From NCBI GenBank assembly GCA_963814975.1, contig CAWFFB010000026.1, positions 124,001 through 188,000 of the forward strand: a stretch of 64,000 bases of DNA, in the 5' to 3' direction. Below are positions 25,887 to 34,629 of the stretch, piece after piece (positions within the stretch are counted from its first letter, which is position 1; every line of letters starts with the position of its first letter). A program made the position numbers and the translations under genes. Below the pieces are notes generated by a model. The model was not told where the DNA came from. It ran no database searches and saw nothing but the letters and a program-made list of their open reading frames with translations. Origin of the DNA: CAVUXJ01 sp963814975 (GTDB lineage: Bacteria; Acidobacteriota; Vicinamibacteria; Vicinamibacterales; CAVVIG01).

Positions 25887-28796
25887 CTACTTCTTGAGAC
25901 CTGCCGCCCAGTTCAGGACGACGGTGATCGATGAGGCGTCCGCGTCTTCGAGCGGCACGTTGAGCAGGAACCGCTGGCCGTCTGGCGCCGCGTCGTACTG
26001 GTGCCGCGAGCCCGCCGCATTAATGGGGCCGTTCAACATCCGCGCCTCGAACAGCGGAACGGCGGCACCCACGTCGAGCCTGGTGGCGCTCTTGACCGGG
26101 ACGGCCATGAGCCGCTCATCGCTGGCGTAATAGAACAGCTCTCGACCATCCCGCCGCCATCTGGGAAACCAGCCGCCGTCTTTCGAGATCTGCCACTTGC
26201 CGCCACCCGCCGCCGGGAAGCTCTGCACGTAGACCTCGAATCGTCCCGATTCGTCGGTGTTGTACGCCAGCCACCGGCCATCCGGCGACACCTGGCTGTG
26301 GAACTGAATAGACCGCGACGGCGCGAACCAGCGCAGCGTCTGCTCCCCCACGAGGGGCAAGATCCCAATCTGGGAGCGCCCATTCACGGGGGTGCGGTAG
26401 GCGAGGAAGCGGCTGTCGGGCGACCAACTGTGCGGCAACATGTTCTGGTTCGACTTGATGAAGGGTTCCTCTATTCCCACGCCATCTGCCCGTTTCTGAT
26501 ACAGGTGGTAGACGCCGCCGTCGCGATCGGACCCGAACACAATCCGGCTGCCGTCCGGCGACCAGACTGGATAGATGTCGTTCCCCGGATCGAACGTGAA
26601 GCGCGAGATGACGCTGCGCGCCAGCTCCACCAGCCAGAGGTCCTGGGTGCCGCCCTGCGCATCGACGGCGTTCAGGGCCACGCGCGTCCCGTCCGGTGAC
26701 AACTCAGGATTGCGGTACCGGCCCGGTTGTCCAACGGCACCCAGCGCCTTGCCGGCGCGATCGACCCACGTCAATTGCGTGCGTACGTCGGACCGCCGAA
26801 CAGGCAGATACGTGAGCACGCCAGCTGCTGATGCCGAAAAGGTCGCGCGGGCGTTCACAGAACTGAAACCGACGTTTTCGGCCACGGGGAACGAGTCGCC
26901 CGTGGTCCGCAGACGCGCGGCATCGAACGGCTGCGCCAGGAGCGTCCCTTGTCGGATGAACAGCAGGTATCGGTCCGCGTAGATCGCCTTGGAATCCGTC
27001 GCGAATAGCGGGGTCCGCTCGTCTGAATCGAGGGAGCCGACGTAGACGGTGGCCGGCGGCGCCGCCACGTACAGGAAGCGCCGCCCGTCGGGAAGAAACC
27101 ACGGCCAGAGATGCGCCTGTTCCTTCCTGGCGGCATCCAGGGTGGTCACCGGCGTGGGGGCGCCTCCGGCGGCCGGGACGCGCAACAGTCCGCTCGTCTC
27201 ATTCGGCGCAAACACGATGGTGCCATCGTGGCTCCAGCTCCCGCCTTCTGCAGCGCTGGCGTCGCACAGAGTCACCGGCGGCCCGCCGGTCACGTCGACC
27301 TTCATCAGCTTGCCTTGGGCAAAGAAGCCGATGAAGCGGCTATCGGGCGACCAGAACGGAAACGCCCCACCTTCCGTACCGGGAAGCATCTGCGCTTCTA
27401 CCGCGTCGAACGACCGGACTGCCAGCGCGCTTCGGCCATTGGTATTGACACCAAAGACCATGCGCTGGCCATCCGGAGACAGCGCTTGAGATTGCCTCAC
27501 AATCCCGCCGCCCATCAAGCTGCCCACGGGCGGCGAGACCTGAAATCGGCTCGCGGCGGCCGGCTCCGGGCGAGGGCGAGCGAATTGCAGCGCGCCGAAA
27601 CCGAGGGCCGCCACGGTCGCCACGGCGGTCATCATCCACGCCACGCGCTCTCGCGTGCGAGCGGTCGTCGCACGCGGCGCCGCGCCGCTGACCTGCGGGC
27701 CGGCTTCGGCGATCCACTGCAACTCGCGCAGCACGTCGCGCACGCTTTGCCACCGATCGTCAGGATCCTTCGCCAGGCACGCGCCGATGACGCGGTCGAG
27801 CGCCTGCGGCGTGAGTGGCTGCAGCGCGGAGATCGGCGTCGGGTCCGCCGACATGATCGCGGCGCTCACACTCGCGTGGCTGTTGCCCTCGAACGCCTTC
27901 TTCCCCGCGAGCATCTCATAGAGCACCGCACCGAACGCGAAGATGTCCGTGCGTGCGTCCGCCTCGCGGCCTTCGAGCTGCTCCGGCGCCATGTACTGAC
28001 ACGTTCCGAGGATCGTGCCCGGCGCCGTCAAACTGGGCGGCGATGTCGGCTGCATCGAGCCATCCGCACCAGCGACCGCCCGGGTGCTGGCCTTCGCCAG
28101 CCCGAAGTCCAGCAGCTTGGCCATCGGCGGCGCGGACGCGCCGCCGCTCCGCGTGAGCATGATGTTGCCGGGTTTGAGGTCGCGATGGACGATGCCCGCG
28201 CGATGCGCCGTGTCGAGCGCGCTCGCGATCTGGATCGCGATCCGCAGCGCCTGGTCGAGCGAGACTGGGCCTTTGGCCAGGCGATCGGCGAGCGTCTCGC
28301 CTTCGATCAGTTCCAGGACCAACGCGTGGACGCCGTCGCTCTCTTCGACTCCGTGGATCGCGCCGATGTGCGGATGGTTGAGCGACGCGAGCACGCGCGC
28401 TTCGCGCTCGAAGCGCGCCAGGCGATCGGGATCCGAGGTGAACACACGCGGCAGGATTTTGAACGCGACGTCGCGCCCGAGCTTCGTGTCGCGCGCGCGA
28501 TACACCTCGCCCATACCACCGGCGCCGAGCAGCGTGTGGATCTGATAGACGCCGATCCGTCGACCCGTCAGGATCGTTCCGTCGGTGTGGGTGACGATCC
28601 CGGCCGCCACCGCGAGTGCCGGCTCCGCCAGAAAGCTCGCGGCGTGGCTCTCGTTCGTCAGCAGCGATGCCACTTCCTGCTGCAGCACGTCATCGTCGGC
28701 GCACGCCTCGCGCAGGAATCCGGCGCGATCGCGCGGGTCACGCGTCAGGGCGGCATGATAGACCTCCGAGATCCGCCGCCAGCGGTCAGGATGCAT
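25887..28796 (-). CDS. Membrane Ser/Thr protein kinase with C-terminal TolB-like propeller
   Basis: 969 residues, intact, ATG at 28796 after GGAGGG. N-terminal helical region MHPDRWRRISEVYHAALTRD. Kinase domain about 80-350: LLGAGGMGEVYRARDTKLGR, VAFKILP lysine, HRDLKPGNIMLT, DFGLAKA, APEQLEG. One transmembrane segment near 390 (VAWMMTAVATVAALGFGALQ). The periplasmic part has repeated TolB/PD40 blades (SPDGQRMVFGV, WSPDSRFIGFF, SPDGTRVALNAVDAQGGTQD, WSPDGSRIVFGSDRDG, SPDGRWLAYNTDESGRFEVY). The architecture suggests a receptor kinase whose outer propeller senses a ligand. No adjacent sigma factor. It is the only undamaged copy of at least three in the window. Confidence 0.9.
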   Translation of the reverse strand: MHPDRWRRISEVYHAALTRDPRDRAGFLREACADDDVLQQEVASLLTNESHAASFLAEPALAVAAGIVTHTDGTILTGRRIGVYQIHTLLGAGGMGEVYRARDTKLGRDVAFKILPRVFTSDPDRLARFEREARVLASLNHPHIGAIHGVEESDGVHALVLELIEGETLADRLAKGPVSLDQALRIAIQIASALDTAHRAGIVHRDLKPGNIMLTRSGGASAPPMAKLLDFGLAKASTRAVAGADGSMQPTSPPSLTAPGTILGTCQYMAPEQLEGREADARTDIFAFGAVLYEMLAGKKAFEGNSHASVSAAIMSADPTPISALQPLTPQALDRVIGACLAKDPDDRWQSVRDVLRELQWIAEAGPQVSGAAPRATTARTRERVAWMMTAVATVAALGFGALQFARPRPEPAAASRFQVSPPVGSLMGGGIVRQSQALSPDGQRMVFGVNTNGRSALAVRSFDAVEAQMLPGTEGGAFPFWSPDSRFIGFFAQGKLMKVDVTGGPPVTLCDASAAEGGSWSHDGTIVFAPNETSGLLRVPAAGGAPTPVTTLDAARKEQAHLWPWFLPDGRRFLYVAAPPATVYVGSLDSDERTPLFATDSKAIYADRYLLFIRQGTLLAQPFDAARLRTTGDSFPVAENVGFSSVNARATFSASAAGVLTYLPVRRSDVRTQLTWVDRAGKALGAVGQPGRYRNPELSPDGTRVALNAVDAQGGTQDLWLVELARSVISRFTFDPGNDIYPVWSPDGSRIVFGSDRDGGVYHLYQKRADGVGIEEPFIKSNQNMLPHSWSPDSRFLAYRTPVNGRSQIGILPLVGEQTLRWFAPSRSIQFHSQVSPDGRWLAYNTDESGRFEVYVQSFPAAGGGKWQISKDGGWFPRWRRDGRELFYYASDERLMAVPVKSATRLDVGAAVPLFEARMLNGPINAAGSRHQYDAAPDGQRFLLNVPLEDADASSITVVLNWAAGLKK

Positions 28797-29129
28797 GCCG
28801 CTGCCCTCCGTCGAGGCTACCGTGAAACACGCTGATTCTAGACTATTACTGCTTTGTCACTTTCTGTTCGTGTGCAGAGGCCGAAAGCGTGCCCACGTTC
28901 CCGGAGAGGCGTTTTCCCGCGCCGTCGAGCGGTTCGCCGAGCAGCATGTTTCCGGCCTATATTCCGGAAAGTGACAAAGTCGTGCTTGGGGGTAGGGCCA
29001 GCGCCGGTAAAGAAGAAACGCGTCGCGTCATCCAGTCGTTTCGCAGCGTTCGCCGGCAGCATATGATGGCCGATGGCCAAAACGCATCGAGCTCCCGATT
29101 CCCTAATCCATACGTCTCACGGAGGTCGC
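28797..29129. other. Intergenic region between divergent genes, with distant inverted repeat
   Basis: 333 bases separate the kinase start from the amidohydrolase start, and both promoters should be here. TTTGTCACTTTC (28853-28864) is repeated in perfect inverse as GAAAGTGACAAA (28967-28978), 102 bases apart, near the kinase start. It could be a paired operator or the ends of a small element. Open frames on either strand show no protein-like features. Confidence 0.4.
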
Positions 29130-30399
29130 ATGAACGTTAGGACCGCTGCACGCATGGCCGGACTCCTTCTGACGTTTCTTCTCCCAGCATCGATCGCGCT
29201 GGCGCAGGTCACCGCGATCCAGCACGCCACGGTGATTGATGGCACGGGCGCGGGACCTCGTGCCGATGTGACCCTCGTCCTCGAGAACGGCCGCATCCGC
29301 GACATCGGCCCCTCCTCGTCGCTTCGGCTCCCTGCGGGGGCGAATGTGATCAACGCGGCGGGAAAGTTCGTCGTACCAGGCATTATCAACGCGCACGGTC
29401 ATGTGGGAGAAAATCGCGATCCTCAGCTGCGACAGTACGCCCGGTACGGCGTGACGACCACGACGAGCATGGCGATCGATCCCGACGACATCGCCCAATT
29501 CAAGGATGAGCAAGAACGAGGCGATCTCCGCGGCGCACGTATTCTCACGGTGAAGTACCGCTTTTCCACGCTGCCGGTCCCTGGTCCCGCGATACGGACT
29601 CCGGAGGCAGCTCGTGCCAAAGTCGATGAGATCGTGGCGGCCGGCGCGGACTACATCAAGGTGTGGGTGGACGGGCAAGAGGGGAAAGTGCCCAGACTGA
29701 CCCCTGAATTCTGCGCCGCCGTGTTCGAGCAGGCGCGCAAGCACGGCAAGATCACCATGGCGCACATCGTCGAGCACGAAGACGCCATGAAGATGGTCGA
29801 GCTGGGCGTGAACATCCTGGTGCACGGCGTTCGCGACCGCACCCTCGACGCGGATTTCATCGCCACGCTGAAACGGAAGAACGTCTCGGTCGTTCCCACC
29901 TTGGCGCGCGAGGAGTTCCTCTTCATCTACGGGCAATCGCCACCGTGGTTGGCTGATCCCTTTTTCCGTAAGGGTCTACGAGACGATCAGGCGGCGGGGC
30001 TGGGTCTGAAGATCGAACAGCAGGCCAAGGCCGGAAATCTGGCGAGGCTCAGACAGGCCTTCGACACCGACAAGATCAACCTGAAGAAACTCGTGGACGG
30101 CGGCGTCCGCGTGGCTCTCGGCACTGACAGCGGCGGCGATCCGCAGCGGTACTTCATCCAGGGATTCGCCGAACATCATCAAATGGAGTTGATGGTGGAA
30201 GCGGGGCTCACACCGATGCAGGTGATTCAATCGTTCTCTGAGAAGGCGGCGGAAACATTGCGGATCGACAAGGACTTCGGCGACGCTGGCCAAGGGCAAG
30301 GCAGCGGACCTGCTCGTGCTGGACAAGAACCCGTTGGAAGACATCAGAAACATGCGGTCGATTGCCGCCGTCTACCTGGGCGGGAGAAAATTCGAGTAA
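29130..30399 (+). CDS. Secreted metal-dependent amidohydrolase (one frameshift)
   Basis: About 423 codons. ATG at 29130 after GGAGGTCGC; signal peptide MNVRTAARMAGLLLTFLLPA. Amidohydrolase (imidazolonepropionase-like) features: QHATVIDGTGAGPRADVTLV, GKFVVPGIINAHGHVGENRD with the HxH pair, YIKVWVDG lysine, HGKITMAHIVEHEDAMKMVE and NILVHGVRD histidines, VRVALGTDSGGDP aspartate. One extra base near 30283 breaks the frame after RIDKDFG. The true end is LAKGKAADLLVLDKNPLEDI ... VYLGGRKFE with a stop at 30399. It hydrolyses an unknown cyclic amide, peptide or ester in the periplasm. Its stop lies two bases from that of the convergent MBL gene. Confidence 0.85.
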
Positions 30400-30401
30400 A
30401 T

Positions 30402-31260
30402 CTAATCGTAGAACGCCGGCGCCTTCCTGATCCTGGCATCGGCGGTGAAGTCGTGCTGGATCCAAAGCTGCGCGCCGGTTTTCTTCAGGAATGCCTCGAC
30501 GGCGGCTCTCGACGCGACGGTTTGCGCGACGTTGAATTCGGTGGTCGGGACCCTGTTGAGCTTCCGCTCCTCCGGATAGTGATAGAGATCGCCGCTGAGC
30601 ACGATCGGGCCGGTCTTCGCCAGTTTCAAGAACAGCACCTGGTGGTCTGGTGAATGGCCGGGTGCGGATTTGAGAATCACCGTTCCATCGCCGAAGACGT
30701 CATGCTCATCCTTCGTGACGATCACGGTCGTGCTGTTCTTGAGCGCGCTGTAGTTGGCCGGCTCGGTGCGTGGAGACGGAGGATCCGAGAACATGACGTC
30801 GCGTTCGAGCGTTCGCACCAGCCAGGTGGCCTTCGCAAACACGTTCGCGTTCCCAACATGGTCCCAGTGAAAGTGCGAGAACGACTGGTACGCGATGTCG
30901 GCCGGGACATATCCGATGCCGGCCAGTTGGACCGTCAGAGGCTTGACGGAACTCGCGGATCGCAGGGTTGCGGGGCCGCCGCCCGTTTTGAAGCTGCTGT
31001 CGGGTACCGCGCCCACGTCCCACATCAAGGTACCCTTCGGGTGCGCGACCAGGTAGCACGGAACGGCCATGGAGGTGGTGGCCAGTTCTTCCTTCTTGAG
31101 CTGGTAATTTGACGTGTCCGGGATGTTCAAGCTGCCGCAATCGAACACGTAAAGCCGGACGGAATTCGGGGGCTGGGCGTTTGCGTGCTGTGCCGCGGCC
31201 GAACCGCGCGGTGGCGAGAATCGTGAGCAGTATCGCGGGAAGGACTCTGTGATTCCTCAT
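30402..31260 (-). CDS. Secreted MBL-fold hydrolase, AHL-lactonase-like (one frameshift)
   Basis: ATG at 31260 with AGGAGGAGTC upstream and a signal peptide (MRNHRVLPAILLTILATA). The frame breaks near 31190; it continues ANAQPPNSVRLYVFDCGSLN. MBL core: CYLVAHPKGTLMWDVGAVPD, FSHFHWDHVGNANVF with HxHxDH, APGHSPDHQVLFLKL, VLSGDLYHYPEER, and the terminal AQLWIQHDFTADARIRKAPA histidine. This layout is that of N-acyl-homoserine lactone hydrolases and related lactonases. The paralogue at 38328-39303 is very similar. Activity on lactones is a family-level guess; AHL lactonases are normally not exported, which argues for another substrate. Confidence 0.8.
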
Positions 31261-31394
31261 GACTCCTCCTGGGCGTTGCCGCCGCCCCCATGATACTGGC
31301 GCACGTCCTTTGACGCGAGTCGAGCAGAGTCGCGCTTTCCAGCATCCTTCGTTGGCTTCATGCTATCCTCGCCGCTGCCAAGCGGGAGGGACCC

Positions 31395-32339
31395 ATGAGA
31401 AATTCGATACCCGCCATGATGCTCGCCGCCAGCTGTTTCGGGATCGTTCTGTCGAGCGGAACTCTCGGGAGCCCGATGTTCGCCGCTGCCCAAACCACGG
31501 CAGAGCCACTGAGCAAGACCTATCGGATCACCCGCGCCCGCGACGTCGAGTTCCAGAAGATCGAACCCGTCAAGGTGTTCGACAATCTCTATTCTGTCGG
31601 GCCGGGCTATGTCTCCGTGTGGCTGCTGACGACGCCGGAGGGCAATCTTCTCTTCGACTCAGCTCAAGAGCCATTCGTCGACTTTGTCATCAACAACATC
31701 AGAAAGGTCGGTATCGAGCCGAAGAGCATCAAATACATCGTGTTGAGCCACGGGCATCTCGATCACTTCGGCGGGGCGGCGAAGATTCAGGAAGTCTCAG
31801 GCGCCCGCGTCGTCGCGGCCGAAGAAGACTGGAAGTTGATCGAGCAGGTCGGAAGCCGTGCGGGCCGGGCCGGCGGACCGCCGCCGCGGGTGCCGAAGAG
31901 GGACATGGTGGTCAAGGAAGGTGACACGCTGACCCTGGGCGGCCAGACCCTCAAATTCCATCTGACCCCTGGGCACACGCCTGGCGTGTTGACGACCGAA
32001 GGAATCATCGTCCACGACGGCGGCACGCCCTACAAGGCGATTGTGTGGGGCGGAGCAGGTTATCGAGGCGGGCTTGCCGAGGCGGAACAGTCGGTCGAGA
32101 GCGCCAACAAGGTCGCGCAGATAACGGGTGTGCAGGTGAACCTGCAGATCCATAGCTGGGCCGGTGACAACGGGTATCCCGGCGGCGGCGTGCTCGAGCG
32201 TGCCGTGATGCTGAAGTCCCGTAAACCTGGCGCCCCGCACCCGTTCGTGGATCCGGCGACCTTTGCGCAATGGGTCAAACGGACTCAGGACGGCGCGGCG
32301 AGGGCCGTTCAGGAGGAACGGCAAAAAGCCGGAAAGTAA
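31395..32339 (+). CDS. Secreted MBL-fold metallohydrolase, subclass B3-like
   Basis: 314 residues, ATG at 31395 (GGGAGGGACCC upstream). Signal peptide MRNSIPAMMLAASCFGIVLS to about residue 32. Motifs: VGPGYVSVWLLTTPEGNLLF, IKYIVLSHGHLDHFGGAAKI giving HxHxDH, KFHLTPGHTPGVLTTEG with the second-site His, and a late LQIHSWAGDNG His. There is a short basic/proline insertion GRAGGPPPRVPKRD after the core. Similar proteins include B3 beta-lactamases and many hydrolases without drug activity, so resistance should not be inferred. Divergent from the lactonase-like gene. Confidence 0.8.
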   Translation: MRNSIPAMMLAASCFGIVLSSGTLGSPMFAAAQTTAEPLSKTYRITRARDVEFQKIEPVKVFDNLYSVGPGYVSVWLLTTPEGNLLFDSAQEPFVDFVINNIRKVGIEPKSIKYIVLSHGHLDHFGGAAKIQEVSGARVVAAEEDWKLIEQVGSRAGRAGGPPPRVPKRDMVVKEGDTLTLGGQTLKFHLTPGHTPGVLTTEGIIVHDGGTPYKAIVWGGAGYRGGLAEAEQSVESANKVAQITGVQVNLQIHSWAGDNGYPGGGVLERAVMLKSRKPGAPHPFVDPATFAQWVKRTQDGAARAVQEERQKAGK

Positions 32340-32367
32340 TTCGGTCAGGACAAGGCGATCAGGACTT

Positions 32368-33173
32368 TTACCTCGCGACCAGACCTTGCTTGTCGAGCCG
32401 CTCGAAGTGTGCCGGATCCTGATTGTTTTCGCAGACGTATTCCTGCAAACGTGTGCCCGGCCGCAACATGTATTTGCTGGTGATGGTGTACGGCTTGGTG
32501 AGCGCCTTTGGATCTTCCACCCTGGCCTCGTAGTTGATGGTGTTGTAGTCCACCCGGGTGAAGCGCTCGGTGATATGCAGGGCATCCGTACTGATCTTCG
32601 ACCCGACGAGTCGTTCCTTGAAGCCCGTCACATCGACGACCAGCGTGTCTCCTTCCCAATGACCGACGGAGTCTCCCAGGTAGCTGGGGTCCAGATCGTC
32701 GGGATGCTTCTCGTTCAGCGGGATCAAGCGGAACACATGACGTGATTCGACGAGGATCACGATGAGGTTGGCGTCTGAACGAACTGGTTCGGATAGAGCG
32801 GCCCGCCGCCGAGGTCCAGTTCCGGGATGCAGCGCGCGACAGGGTCATCGATGTTCCGACGGTTATAGGCCTCCAGTACTTTCTTGGCGGCCCAGGGCTG
32901 GTAAGGAGGATTCGCCCCCTGCCTGACTGGAGGGCGCCCGGGCTCCGGGATGCCAACCCCCTGGTTCGCCTCCTCCCAGGTTCCGACCCGGTCACTGGCA
33001 GGCTGCCAAACTCCGGACAGATCCGGCTTTCCATCCGCTGTGCGGGGCACAGGTGGTGTCGCGTTTGCCGGCGCCAGCCATACTCTTGGACGTGTTGTTT
33101 TGGGCGGCGGCGTATGCAGCCGTCAGAAGAAGGGCCAAGCCAGCCACGAGAAGAGCAAGGAACGATTTCTCAC
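32368..33173 (-). CDS. PDL-G-W family protein, copy F (three frameshifts)
   Basis: Starts at a GTG at 33173 behind GAGGAGATACC; a signal peptide follows after a shift near 33166 (SFLALLVAGLALLLTAAYAA). A second shift near 33060 leads to TPPVPRTADGKPDLSGVWQP. The sequence goes on ARCIPELDLGGGPLYPNQFV, QTP, then after a third shift near 32765 LIVILVESRHVFRLIPLNEK, and PSYLGDSVGHWEGDTLVVDV, ITERFTRVDYNTINYEARVE, YVCENNQDP. It is a divergent family member of about 268 residues. It is last in a minus-strand run with quinoprotein, aldolase and DUF6152 genes. Three shifts in 800 bases may be error or decay. Confidence 0.6.
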
Positions 33174-33227
33174 GTTGGTATCTCCTCTTCGGAACCTGGT
33201 GCGCGGACAATATCCCCGTCCCCGTTT

Positions 33228-33698
33228 TCACGGGACAACCACGGGAGGCGTGCTGCCGCCATCACCATTGCCGGCGGGAGGACCGGCCTCCAGTTTCTTA
33301 CCGTTCTTCGCGAATGTCACATGTCTGGAGTGGGCCCAGTTCGAGCCGTCCCGGGCGCGCCAGCCCGTGGCGGTGACTGTATCTCCGGGCACCATCGTCT
33401 CGTTCTTCTTCCAGCCAATCCGGTTCAGCACGGTCGGAGGATAGCCTTCGAATTTCCAGTTCGCGACCTCGCCGTTCGTGTCCTTCACATCCATGAAGAA
33501 ATAGAAGTGCGGGTTCGTCCACTGGACCATCGTGATGACGCCCGTCACCGTGACGGGCTTTGTGCCGTCGTACTCTGCCCCGAACGAATGATGCGCGAAG
33601 AGTGGGACCGCAGGCAGCGATAGACATGCAACCGCCAGCCAGGCTGCCGCCAATCGGATAGCCGACTGCCGCGTCTCTTCTATTATTCCTCGTTTCAT
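33228..33698 (-). CDS. DUF6152 secreted protein
   Basis: 156 residues, ATG at 33698 after GAGGAGAATCC. Signal peptide ends ...LSLPAVPLFA, and the mature protein starts with HHSFGAEYDGTKPVTVTGVI, the hallmark of DUF6152. It continues TMVQWTNPHFYFFMDVKDTN, VANWKFEG, GDTVTATGWRARDGSN. The paired N-terminal histidines suggest metal binding (Cu or Zn). DUF6152 genes commonly sit beside PDL-G-W proteins, as here with copy F downstream by 54 bases. No function has been established. A second, divergent DUF6152 protein is at 42401-42829. Confidence 0.8.
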   Translation of the reverse strand: MKRGIIEETRQSAIRLAAAWLAVACLSLPAVPLFAHHSFGAEYDGTKPVTVTGVITMVQWTNPHFYFFMDVKDTNGEVANWKFEGYPPTVLNRIGWKKNETMVPGDTVTATGWRARDGSNWAHSRHVTFAKNGKKLEAGPPAGNGDGGSTPPVVVP

Positions 33699-33766
33699 GG
33701 ATTCTCCTCGAAGCGATGGACCGCTCTCGAGAGCGTCAAACGCGATGGTTCGCGCCGGGTGTCGGA

Positions 33767-34579
33767 TTACTTTCCAAGCGCTTTCTTCTTCCAGAGATCC
33801 CAGGCGCGTGCCGCGTCATCGGCCGACATCTCTCTGGCGGCGCCCTCTTCGGCAGAGATGTAATTGATCGGGCCACCGATTCCCATCGCGATTGTCTGCA
33901 GCCGCGCGTTCACCTCGGTGTAAATCGCACGCCGAACGGCCATCTGGACGTCGAGGCCAACCACGACATTGCCGTGTCCGCGCATCAACGCGACCGGCTT
34001 GTCGCCAAGCGTCGTCGCCAGCGCTTTCGCGAGGGCGCCGTTGCGCACGAGCATCGAGGTCGCCGGCCCGCCCGCGTCGCGGATCTCATAAACCGGCACG
34101 CCCACCCACAGAAACGAGGCCAGATGATAGACGGGCTTCATCGGCACCTGTGTAATCCCGAACGGGATGACGGCTGGAGAGTGGCTGTGTATGACGGATT
34201 TCACGGCCGGCCGGGCCTTGTAGATTTCGCCGTGGATGAATCGCTCCAGAACGCTGGTGCGGCCCTTGGGATCGACGGGGTTGGAATCGAGGTCGTATTC
34301 CATGATATCCGCGGCGGTCACCAGGATCGGCGCCAGCGAGCGGGACATCAGGTAGCGGCTCGGGTTGCCCGGATGCCGGATGCTCACATGGCCGTAGGCA
34401 TCGAGCACTCCCTCGTCGGCAAGAATGCGGTTGGCTGCGACGAGGTCTTCGAGAAGAGCCGGATCCATGGGACCTCCGGAAGACGGCGCCGCCTGTGCGC
34501 GGGCGGGACGGTGATCGAGCCCGGCGGCGAAGACGATCGCGACGGCCGCCGCGACGATGGCACATGCGGGACGGATCAT
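33767..34579 (-). CDS. Secreted class II aldolase/adducin-family protein
   Basis: About 270 residues from the ATG at 34579 (AAGG upstream; signal MIRPACAIVAAAVAIVFAAG); a GTG seven codons earlier with GGCGGAG is nearly as good. Class II aldolase core: LVAANRILADEGVLDAYGHV, SIRHPGNPSRYLMSRSLAPI, VIHSHSPAVIPFGIT with the HxH zinc pair, and MRGHGNVVVGLDVQMAVRRA with the third His. The usual acidic catalytic residue may be the E of RFIHGEIYKARPAVKSV. Cytoplasmic members cleave sugar phosphates; an exported member cannot rely on phosphorylated substrates, so its chemistry is open. It follows the PQQ dehydrogenase gene by 50 bases on the same strand. Confidence 0.75.
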   Translation of the reverse strand: MIRPACAIVAAAVAIVFAAGLDHRPARAQAAPSSGGPMDPALLEDLVAANRILADEGVLDAYGHVSIRHPGNPSRYLMSRSLAPILVTAADIMEYDLDSNPVDPKGRTSVLERFIHGEIYKARPAVKSVIHSHSPAVIPFGITQVPMKPVYHLASFLWVGVPVYEIRDAGGPATSMLVRNGALAKALATTLGDKPVALMRGHGNVVVGLDVQMAVRRAIYTEVNARLQTIAMGIGGPINYISAEEGAAREMSADDAARAWDLWKKKALGK

Positions 34580-34629
34580 GCTAGAGGCCTTGGTTGTCAC
34601 GGCTCCGCCGAAAAGAAGGTCTCCGCGGA

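Noticed and set aside
27111..28835. 574-codon frame opposite the kinase gene
   Set aside because: Shadow of the kinase, which has all catalytic motifs.
31395..32339. Beta-lactamase resistance gene
   Set aside because: Only the generic MBL core is visible; such hydrolases are numerous and mostly unrelated to drugs.
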